Positions 54,858-64,000 of a stretch of 64,000 bases of DNA are shown here, in pieces (position 1 is the first letter of the stretch; every line of letters starts with the position of its first letter). Source of the stretch: Avena insularis. Taxonomy: Eukaryota > Streptophyta > Magnoliopsida > Poales > Poaceae. Under the pieces are notes generated by a model. The model saw only the letters and a program-made list of their open reading frames with translations, was not told the origin of the DNA and did not search any database. A program made the position numbers and the translations under genes. The stretch covers positions 441,864,028 through 441,928,027 of the forward strand of contig CM042688.1 of the NCBI GenBank assembly GCA_023614405.1, in the 5' to 3' direction.

Positions 54858-57128
54858 ATGGCAGATTCAAAGCTCAACGGGCGATGCAAGTGGGATCAAC
54901 TCAGCACGGACGATGTCGACCTTATCATTCAGCGTCTGGACATTTCCAACACTGTTAGGCTAGCCGCATGCTGCAAGATGTTGTACGATCGTATCGCCAA
55001 CAACGAAGGTACAAAATGGAATTTTCACCATTGGAATGAACCCTGCCTCCTGATGCCTCAGCCTTCTTATTGGTTCGACGAGCACTTTGAAAGTACAAGG
55101 GTACATCATCTGCACGACATGGTGTACTACATGGTGCCCCTCGACCATCCTCGGCACACCGCCATCCTGCCCGACTAGCTCGCCGCCGTGGACCAGCGCG
55201 GGGCCTGGTGCCTAGAGAGCATCTACACCTATCGAGTAATCGAACTTCCATCGATGGATACTTGTGGAATTGAGGCTGCCTCACCTCCAATATATAACAT
55301 GTAATGCTACTAGCTAGCAAGGGTTCCCCCAGTTACCTGTACTCATTTCTGAACTCATGCATATATCAAAAGTTTTTTTGGCGAATTCGCAGGTATGGAG
55401 AAAAGTTCAATTAGTCGTGGGATGGATCTCTTGAGCTGTTGAAGATCGTAATCTACAGAGTGCCTATAGAAGCTGGGGGTTACACAGACTATAAGCTCAT
55501 TGTGTTGCTCGACGATGAAATCACCTACCTTGAAGGCGGTAGCCAAGTTTGGAGATGTCTAGAGCATTAAGGTCATGGAAGACGACAGTACTATGATGCC
55601 ATTGAACACGGTGGCCTCATTTTTGCGGTTGCAAGTCAAGGTTGCACCTACTACTGGGATCCCACATTGGAAGGTAATTCTAGTTCCATGATGATACATT
55701 CTGAGTGATTCAGTGAAGTTGTTCTTTAACTACCTTGTTTATGTTATACCTTTCATATGACTGAATGAGCACAAGCTTTATGTCCTAAAAAATGAATGAA
55801 CCATTACTAGTAATGAATTAGTACCAGTAATATGCGTTCCAAAAATATAGTGTATGACGGCGTCCCTACACTAGTAAGTTCATTCATTGTCATAATATGA
55901 AACGTATTATTAACCAGCATCTCAATTGTGAGCACAACACAATGAAGCCAAGTTTCTTTATCTGTTTGTACTTTCAGGCCCTCCTCGGATTGTAGGAATC
56001 ACATAGGATTTTTGTAGGACACCAATCTTTCCTTTTTGGATTTTGCCTTGGGATTCAGAGGAATTGTGTAGGATTTTTGTAGGATTGGGATCCTTAGGAT
56101 TTTTTCTATAAAATGCTGTTTGATTCGAAAGAGTATAATCCTTATGAATTCCTTCAAAGGATTCCTTTGTACCCTATTTTGGAGGAAAATCTCCATCCAC
56201 TCCAGCCTTTTTGTACAATTCCTTTGGTTTTCCTATGCAATCAAACACCACTTGATCCAAAATACTGTAGGCATCTAATCCTATAGGATTCAAGTGGACA
56301 TGCCTCTATATCAACAAAAAGTGGCGCTTCCTATTTTGAAACTTACAACAACTAGGAAACTAAGATAAGCAAGAAATCCAAATATTCGGAATAGCATAAT
56401 AAGAAATGCAATTTCTAATGTTGTTAATTTATTGAGTAATATTATTGTCAGGATTTGCCTATTCACACTATTAGCATGAACAATGAAGAATGCTGGCGTT
56501 AGAATATGTATGTCAGTAATGCACTTTTGGTCTCGAATTCAGATGTTGCAGGAAACAAGGAGCTTCCATTTGTAATCCCAACACCTATTCTGAATGATCG
56601 GCCAGACATGTGGTTCCTCTCTCGATCGGCTGATGGTGAATGCTTCATGATCATAATTACAACGTATGGCATGGGGGTTGCCCATGGCGAAGAGGGTGAA
56701 ATCATTCCCCATGCTCAAAATAGGACCTATGCCTATATCCCGCCTCTCATGTCTACATTTCTGAAGAGGATCCTAGCTCTGCTGGACCTCCAGGGGTCAT
56801 TGTTTGGAGGCAGGTTAACAGCCTGGGTAACAACTCTCTATTCCTCAGTCTCAATTATCCAATCATTGACAAGATGATGAAGAAACACGGATGCAAGGCT
56901 CATGATGGCACATTGTTCCCATTCATGAGGAAAAACTGTGTGTACACAACATATAGGAGCTTTCGTGGAATACAATTCCGTCAGATTAAATGCTCCAAAC
57001 TACAACCAACAAAAGGTGAGCCTGTGGCAGTTATCAGCCTTCCCAAAGATGGTTGGAACTGTGTGCGACATGCGGCAATTTGGTTTAGGCCTAGTTTAGG
57101 TGTGGTAGGCTCGTTGTGCCATCCCTAG
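54858..57128 (+). pseudogene. F-box/DUF295-type pseudogene 2, three exons
   Basis: Exon 1 (54858-55300) starts MADSKLNGR and carries an F-box (WDQLSTDDVDLIIQRL, NTVRLAACCKMLYDRI). Exon 2 (55393-55673) reads SLELLKIVIYRVP, LIVLLDDEITYLEG, HGGLIFAVASQGC and YYWDPTLEG. Exon 3 (56552-57128) reads NKELPFVIPTPILN, DMWFLSRSADGE, then after a 1-base shift near 56747 VYISEED, LFLSLNYP and RKNCVYTTYRSF. Both GT-AG introns join in phase. Stops at 55175 (TAG), 55412 (TAG) and 55568 (TAA), plus the frameshift, make it a pseudogene. The structure matches grass F-box proteins with a C-terminal DUF295 beta-propeller. Intron 2 holds a MITE-like insertion. Probably a tandem duplicate of pseudogene 1. Confidence 0.85.
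55978..56302. mobile_element. Possible MITE in intron 2 of pseudogene 2
   Basis: About 325 bp rich in TAGGATTTTTGTAGGA-like motifs on one side and TCCTATAGGATTCAAG on the other. The ends GGCCCTCCTCGGATTGTAGG and GGCATGTCCACTTGAATCC (reverse strand) are only loosely inverted. No clear target duplication. It could be a hAT-like or Tourist-like MITE. Confidence 0.4.
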
Positions 57129-59150
57129 ACTGAGTTGTGGATCTTTCTAGTCTATCGCTGTGTCATCTTTTTTTGTAACGTGGTTCAACAGTTGACTGTT
57201 AGTACACTGGTTTTAGTTTCCATCTTGAATCAGTTTATATGAACCCTACCATGCTTTTTTAATTATTATTTCCTTCCATGGTATAATCCATGTAGCAGTG
57301 CTTATTTCGTAGCGTGATTTCTATACTATAGTTTTCAGTACTATTACTGGCTTGTATATACGCGACTCGTGCAACTTTGTGTTTTTAGATGATTATTCCT
57401 TCTTTCCTCTTAACGAACAGGGAAAAGTAGGTCACTGCTTCTTATAGGGCCACGAAACAGGCCTTAACTGGGCCATAATTGATCTTGGCTCGGTACGCTA
57501 AAGTAGGCTGAGACGTCCTAGGATGATAGCCGCAAATGTTTATGCCAATATTCTAAAAAAAATTAATGCACACCTTTCCAAAAAAGATTTTTTTACGCAG
57601 ACCCCATATTGTCTCTGATACATGGCATACTTTTGGCGCTACCATGAAATTACTTGTTCAATACAGTATGTATCCTTGCTCATTCTTCTATATGTGAAAT
57701 GAACAAGTCAAGCCCTGATGTGACACGAATAAGTCTCTGATGTGCTGACATTATACTGTCTATGCTAGTGTACAAACTGGTTGTATTATTGTGTTCGAAA
57801 CTGTGAACTAAATGTGCGAATTCTGAGCCTTTTTGCATGATGACAATGCCACATGTTGGCGCTAATTGCGGCATGTACTAATTTGATCGTACGAAAGCAT
57901 ACAACTTTGAGCGATCAGTATAAGATGATGCTTACCCGAGCTGTCTGAAGCTGGGCAAGTCAAGGTTACCATGTTTCTATCGCCTACAGTTTATATGGCA
58001 TGATTACAAGATTTTGAGTACATCAAATCGATTGGGCACTTAGGCCGATTCAAACCCACCCAAACCATCTCGAAATATGTCCTTTGCTGCAAAGATGATT
58101 GCGTGCTGTAAGACTAGCAATGACACGATTTTATGTCAATCAGTCAAACTCCCTCCAGTACTTTCCATGTTCGAATCCTGTGCTGCCTAGGTTCCTCGCT
58201 ATGTAAAACTCTTAATAAGGCGCAATATTGGTCATTTTATCCATTTCCAACTTCATTCTTTTGGATCCAGCGTAGGTACAGCCAGGTCAGGTGGACCTTC
58301 GACCTTCAATACAATGTATTTTTACTACTCAGCCTATGAAAACGAATATTTCAACCCCACTTCGGACAAAAAACTTCCCATATTCTTGTTTCAGAAAAAT
58401 TCTCTTAATTAGCCTTTCGTGGTGAGCAGAGTATATTTTCTAGGGTACCAACTGAATTTTTTTTGAGGATGGGGTACGAACTACATTGAATTTTCACTAA
58501 GGACATAGCAAAAAGATTGCACATTTGACCCAACACTAGCCCAAAACCTTGCAAATTTAGCCTGCCGGATCACGTGGACTGCCAACCCCCCGACATATTG
58601 AGTACATTGAATTTTCAGTGAGGTGGTTATTAGAAAATAGTACTACATTCTACCCAATTGTGGCCCAAAACCTCGCTAATTTATCCTTCCGGGTTCAGGT
58701 CGGCCGTGGGCCGCCAACCCTCAACACATTGTTACTTGTTTTTTAAGCACGAACCACACTGAAGAAATTTCGATAAGGAGCCCATGATAATAAGCCCATT
58801 GGTTCACAAGATTGGACCCAAGTTATTTTTTGTATCGCCCAAAATCATCTTAATTTAGTATTTCCGTGTCATTCTGATAAAGTATAGGACAAGCTTCTCC
58901 TACCCATGTTGTATTTGTACAGAGCATTTAGCATTTTTTATGGCAAGTCATCAGGGTCACTGCCTTTTCATTTTAAGTGATTTCAACATTTCTAAATGTA
59001 ATCTTTTCCAGTAGTGGCATAGATGGTTTTGTCATAGTGGAAGCATACGCAGTTCCCATTTGTTGAAGTCTTGAGTTCGATTCCTAGGTTTTTCAATATA
59101 AATATATAATATATAGTATAATCTCTGTCATTCTTTTACATTTTTTCCAG
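57129..59150. other. Intergenic sequence, with ~135-bp degenerate repeats near 58460-58860
   Basis: No gene supported. The first ~300 bp could be the 3' untranslated region of pseudogene 2. Two to three degenerate ~135-bp units at 58460-58860 share ACTACATTGAATTTTC.., TGGCCCAAAACCTCGC/TAGCCCAAAACCTTGC and GCCGCCAACCCTC/ACTGCCAACCCCC. They could be subterminal sequence of the CACTA element whose end lies at 60408. Confidence 0.4.
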
Positions 59151-59154
59151 CATA

Positions 59155-60165
59155 CACACTTTTCTTACATAGGGAAGGCTGACATCTAGGACCTAGAAAC
59201 GTTGCCAAGGTCAAAACATCGGAGTCCATCATACACACATTGCATTTGCAGAGACGCTGACATGTTGGACCCAACAGAGACCAAATACAGATGTTGCATC
59301 AAGCAATCAATGTTTCATTTACAAAGAGACTGATATGTGGGACCCAACAGCGTGACCTTATACAGATGATGCATCGAGCAAAGTTGCCAGTTCGAAACAG
59401 GGAGGCGCGAGCAAGAAAAAAGTTCAGTATGCACATATTTGTTGTAATGAGAGGATGAAATGGGGGACCCAGCACCGTGAGCAAACGGCAGATTCGTTGA
59501 GCAACGCTATCTAGTTCAGAACAGGGTCTAGAGAAGAAAAAAATCCATCATACCCACGATTCTTATAATGTGAGGCTGACATAAGGGACCCACCAGCCTG
59601 AATAAATGGCTAATGTAGTGAGCAACACTATCAAGTTCGGAACACGAAGGCGTGACATAGGGTAAAAAATCCATCATATACACGTTTCTTCTAATGAGAG
59701 GATGGCATGTGGGGCTAGCAGTGTGATTAAACGGTAGATGCATCGAACAACGCTATCAAGTTCAGAACAGAGTAGCACGAGCGAAGGAAAAAAATCCATC
59801 ATACACACATTTCTTCTAATGAGAGGATGACATGTGGGGCTCAGGAGGTTGGTTAAACGGTAGATGCATCGAATAGCGCTATCAACTTTGGAACTGGGTA
59901 GCGCCAGTGAAGGAAAAAATTCCATCATACACACGTTTCTTATAATGAGACGATGACATGTGGGTCCCAAGAGGTTGATTAAACGGTAGATGCATCTAGC
60001 AGCGCTATTAACTTCAGAACAGGATAGCACGAGCGAAGGAAGAAAATTCCATCATACACATGATTCATCTAATGAGAGGCTGATATGTGGGACCTAGCGG
60101 CCTGACTAAACGGTAGACGCATCGAGCATCGTTATCGAGTTTAAATCAGGGAGGCACGTCCGGGA
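59155..60165 (+). repeat. Tandem array, about eight units of ~126 bp
   Basis: The landmark AAAAATCCATCATACAC (with variants) lies near 59540, 59666, 59788, 59916 and 60042, with earlier, more degenerate units near 59225, 59310 and 59420. Each unit also has AATGAGAGGATGACATGTGGG, TTAAACGGTAGATGCATCGA and AACGCTATCAAGTTC. The minus-strand ORFs at 59528-60030 are products of the repeat. Confidence 0.85.
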
Positions 60166-60408
60166 CCCACACGCCTCAAAAGACTTCGGCGAGTCAACAT
60201 CGCACAAGGAAACGAAAATCTTGCTTCTGCCATGCGCCAGCCGAGCTTCCTCCATGTTTTTAGTGGTTCTGTCGTAGTAGAGGGTCGCGAAATCGGAAAA
60301 AAAGATTTCCATCGGCCACGGCCGAGCCGAGAATTTTGTCGTGGAAGACACGGCTTCTACGACGTCCGTCGGGCCAAGTTGTTGCGGAAGGAAACTTTTC
60401 TTGTAGTG
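60166..60408 (+). mobile_element. Terminal segment of a CACTA-type DNA transposon (right end at 60408)
   Basis: On the minus strand the end reads CACTACAAGAAAAGTTTCC, followed by GC-rich sequence with repeated CGACGG/CGTCGTAGAAG and GGCCGTGGCCGA motifs. CACTACAAGAAAA is the canonical terminus of grass CACTA elements. No matching left terminus or transposase was found in the window, so the element is truncated, or its partner end is degenerate. The ~126-bp array just upstream may be its subterminal region. Confidence 0.7.
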
Positions 60409-62589
60409 CACCAGAGTCATTGCAGGTGTCTTCTTTTCCTAAACCACCACTACAGTCATTGCATATGTGTTCCTTTCCTAAACCACATGGATCCACCAGT
60501 GTTATTGCAAAAGTGTGTTCTTTTCCTAAACCACATGGATCCACGATGGTCATTGCATGTGTGTTCCTTTACTAAACCACCACTAGAGTCATTGCATGTG
60601 TGTTATTTTCCTAAACCACATGGATCCACCAGTGTCATTTCATGTGTGTTCCTTTCCTAAACCATATGGATCCACCAGAGTCATTGCATGTGTTCCTTTC
60701 CTAAACCACATGGGTCCACCAAAGTCATTGCATGTGTGTTCCTTTCCTAAACCACATGGGTCCACCAAAGTCATTGCATGTGTGTTCCTTTCCTAAACCA
60801 AATGGATCCACCAGAGTCATTGCATGTGTGTTCCTTTCCTAAACAACATGGATCCACTAGAGACATTGCATGTGTGTTCCTTTCCTAAACCACATGTATC
60901 ACCAGAGTCATTGCATATGTCTTCCTTGCCTAAACCAGCATCAGAGTCATTGCATGTGTTTTCCTTTCCTAAACCACTACCATCGTCATTGCATGTGTGT
61001 ACTTTTCCTAAATCACATTGATCCACCAGTGTCATTGCATGTGTGTTCCTTTCTTAAACCACATGGATCCACCAGACTCATTGCATGTGTGTTCCTTTCC
61101 TAAACCACACGCATCCACCAAAGTCATTGCATGTGTGTTCCTTTCCTAAACCACATAGATCCACAAGAGTCATTCCATGTGTTTTCCTTTCCTAAACCAC
61201 CATCAGAGTCATTGCATGTGTGTTCCTTTCCTAAATCACATGGATCCACCAGAGTTAGTGCATGTGTGTTCCTTTCCTAAACCACATTGATCCACCAGAG
61301 TCATTATATGTGTGTCCTTTTTCTAAACCACATGGATCCACTAGAGTCATTGCATGTGTGTTCCTTTTCTAAACCACATCCAGAGTGATTACATGTGTCT
61401 TCCTTTCATAAACCACCAGAGTCATTGCATGTGTGTTCTTTTCCTAAACAACATGGATCCACCAGTGTCATTGCATGTGTGTTCTTTTACTAAACCACCA
61501 CTAGAGTCATTGCATGTGTGTACTTTTCCTAAACCACATGGATCCACTAAAATCATTTCATGTGTGTTATTTTCCTAAACCACCACCAGAGGCATTTCAT
61601 GTGTATTATTTTCCTAAACCACCACTAGAGTCATTGCATGTGTGTTCCTTTCCTAAACCACATAGATCCACCAGATTCATAGCATGTTTGTTCCTTTCTA
61701 AAACCACATGGATCCACCAGAGTCATTGCATGTGTGTTCCTCTCCTAAACCAGAATGATCCAGTAGAGCCATTGCATGTGTCTTTGTTTCTTAAACCACA
61801 TGGATCCACCAGAGTTATTGCATGTGTGTTCCTTTCCTAAACCACCATTAGAGTCATTGCATGTGTGTTCCTTTCCTATACCACATGGATCCACCAGAGT
61901 CATTGCATGTGTGTTCCTTTCATACACCACATGGATCCACTAGATACATTGCATGTGTGTTCCTTTCCTAAACCACATGGATCCACCATAGTCATTGCAT
62001 GTGTCTTCCTTTCCTAAAAAACCATCAGAGTCATTGCATGTGTGTTCCTTTCCTAAACCACATGGATCCGCCAGAGTCACTGCATGTGTGTTCCTTTCCT
62101 AAACCACATGGATCCACCAGAGTCTTTGCATGTGTGTTCCTTTCCTAAACCACATTGATCCACCACCGTCATTGCATGTGTGTTCTTTTCCTAAACCACA
62201 TGGATCCACTAGAGTCGTTGCATGTGTGTTCCTTTCCTAAACCACATCCAGAGTCATTGCATGTGTCTTCCTTTCCTAAACCGCCACTAGAGCCATTGCA
62301 TGTGTGTTCTTTTCCTAAACCAAATGGATCCACCAGAGTCATTTCATGTGTGTTCCTTTCCTAAACCACAATGATCCACTAGAGTCATTGCATGTGTCTT
62401 CATTTCCTAAACCACATGGATCCACCAGAGTCATTACATGTGTGTTCTTTTCCTAAACCACATGGATCCACCGGTGTCATTCCATGTGTGTTCTTTTCCT
62501 AAACCACATGGTTCCACCAATGTCTTTAATGTGTGTTCCTTTTCTAAACCACATGGATCCACTATAGTCATTGCATGTGTGTTCCTTTC
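60409..62589 (+). repeat. 46-bp minisatellite, roughly 47 units
   Basis: The unit is ATTGCATGTGTGTTCCTTTC followed by CTAAACCACATGGATCCACC and AGAGTC. Variants lack the ATGGATCC block (36-39-bp units with CACCACTAGAGTC). The array starts directly after the CACTA terminus and ends directly at the LTR at 62590 in mid-unit. All ORFs inside (60232-62704, both strands) are translations of the repeat: 46 is not a multiple of three, so successive units are read in successive frames. Confidence 0.95.
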
Positions 62590-64000
62590 TGTAACATCCC
62601 AAAACTTTAATCCAAGGTTATTAAGATCCAAATCATCAAAATTAGGGTTAACAAAAACTTTTCCAACTAAAATTATTAAAACATTCATATGTGTGTGCAT
62701 TTAAATAGGAGTTGTTTTGAATTGCCATGATTAAGTGATCCATTGCTTGTAAAATGATTCTTAGGTGAAATAAACATCATCTAGATCATTCCCAAACAAA
62801 TCCCAAAGAAAAACAAATCAAAATGAATAAAATAACGAAATGGTCATTTGTGCCATTCTAATCAACATGCCTACTTTGGCTATTCTTAGAACTCAATTCT
62901 TAACAGAAACAAATGTGGATCTTTGCACCCCTTGCTAGTACATGTAATGATGTACCAAGGCCCACTTGGTGATCTGCCAAAAACTTTCAAACACTAATTT
63001 TAAATGGCATTTGAAAATTTAATGTAGTTCATATGTACAGATCACACTTATTCAAAAACCACTCAAATGAGCTCCATTTTCAAAACCCAAGCAACCACAG
63101 AGGCTTAAGCATGTGTATAGCAAACCCACCAAAATTCATTCAAAAATTTCAAACTTGAGTTCATGCGGCCATTGTGTCGAACACTTGGTAGGCAGAATCA
63201 AAATGGCCTAACTTATACTGTTTTTGATCAAATTTGGTCGAGCCATTTGAACCTAATTCTATTCCCTTGTCTCCCCCAGACCCAACCAAGCCATCAAAGA
63301 CCTACCTAATGGCCTAGGGCAGTAGTACCACGCCACCCTGAGGACATGCTCTCTGACCAACCGTGCCAACGCAGAAGACCACCAACCCCTCTCTGCCGCT
63401 CCAGGGAGCACGGCGTGACCTCACCGCCGCCCACCGTCCACCCCACGCTCACTGCCAGCCCCTGGGCCACCGAGGAACCGCCGCGCACTAAGCCTATGCG
63501 CGCAGCCAGAGCATGCTAGACCGCAACGCCGCCAGCACACCACAGACCGCCCCTCGACCTAATCCCGCGCGCGTCGCTCCGCCTCAACCCTAGCACCCTG
63601 CCAGACATGGCCGTGCGCCACCGCGCGACCCACAGTCGCCGTGCGGCGCGTCGAGCACCGCCTCTGTCTCCCAGAGCGCGGGACGCTCCCGACCAAACGC
63701 CACCGCCCCTAGCCACGCATTTAAGCCGTAGAGCACTGCCAGGAGGCAGGCCACCGTCCCCTACCTCGAGCCACGCTGCTAGCACGCTGTGCAGCCCTCG
63801 CCGGAGTCGCCAGCCCATCCCTTTCGGTCGCCTCATCGAGCTATAAATAGAGGCCACCCCAGCACAAACCACTCACACCATTTCACTCCCCTCTCCTCAC
63901 TGGTCCTTCCCTACCTCTAGCCAGAGTAGCTCGAGCACTTATTCGCCGAAATTTGGCCGGAGAAGCCCGCTGCAGAGGATGAGAAGGCGCCGTCGATTTC
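62590..64000 (+). mobile_element. 5' part of a long LTR (Gypsy), cut by the window end
   Basis: Begins TGTAACATCCCAAAAC inside a minisatellite unit (GTTCCTTTC|TGTAACATCC), so the left edge is exact. A TATA box lies at 63842. The upstream ~1.25 kb is AT-rich U3, and the stretch 63300-63840 is GC-rich. The start resembles the reversed solo LTR at 14167 (TGTAATATCCCAATTT), so both belong to the same broad long-LTR Gypsy group. The GC-rich ORFs at 63306-63872 are not genes. The other LTR end lies outside the window. Confidence 0.75.
63838..63852 (+). promoter_or_regulatory. TATA box of the right-hand long LTR
   Basis: GAGCTATAAATAGAGGCC, followed by a pyrimidine-rich leader (CATTTCACTCCCCTCTCC) and a CGCCG-containing stretch, as in plant LTR promoters. 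Confidence 0.7.

Noticed and set aside
60232..62704. Many ORFs on both strands with FLNHMDPP / FPKPHGST-type repeats
   Set aside because: They are translations of the 46-bp minisatellite in successive frames, with no start context or non-repeat sequence.
63306..63872. GC-rich ORFs near the right edge
   Set aside because: They fall within the U3 of a long LTR just upstream of its TATA box, overlap on both strands, and show no domain.

Overview
The window looks like transposon-dense intergenic DNA from a large-genome grass, most likely a pooid cereal or a relative. The reasons are Stowaway MITEs with the cereal-type CTCCCTCC / GGAGGGAG ends, Athila-type and Tat-type Gypsy retrotransposons, very long LTRs beginning TGTAAYATCCC, AT-inserting Helitrons with CTAG ends, and a CACTA terminus. 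I see no intact host gene. The only host-like genes are two neighbouring F-box/DUF295 pseudogenes at about 52-57 kb. There are no bacterial, organellar, tRNA or rRNA features.

Layout. 1-7.7 kb is a rearranged Athila internal region holding three copies of an ATHILA ORF1-like gene in alternating orientation (+,-,+), forming two nested inverted repeats. 7.74-15.0 kb is an Athila LTR split by a 5.96-kb solo LTR (TSD CACTA). 15.5-50.6 kb is a complex array of at least four related repeat families: a ~385-bp unit Y, a ~545-bp unit B, a short Helitron family X and a TCTCTACTACTATA-ended family Z. This array is interrupted by a complete 12.9-kb Tat-lineage retrotransposon (18626-31510, TSD CTTGT) and by a Helitron cluster (35476-45321). 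51.5-57.1 kb carries the two pseudogenes. 59.2-60.4 kb is a ~126-bp tandem repeat ending in a CACTA-type terminus. 60.4-62.6 kb is a 46-bp minisatellite. From 62590 to the window end is the 5' part of another long LTR.

The elements date one another. The Tat element and the Helitrons lie inside the Y/B/X/Z array, and paralogous array units supply exact empty sites for two Helitron insertions. The Tat element carries a decayed gag-pol on the + strand and, between pol and the 3' LTR, a spliced antisense gene with a Transposase_28 (putative gypsy type transposon) domain. All twelve premature stops I could place in gag-pol are TAG or TGA and fit C-to-T change at CG or CHG sites, as expected from decay of methylated DNA.

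Limits: all homology is read by eye. Family names (Athila, Tat, Tekay/Sukkula-like, Stowaway, CACTA, Helitron) rest on motifs and termini, not database searches. Inner repeat boundaries are good to roughly 10-30 bp unless a terminus or TSD is quoted.
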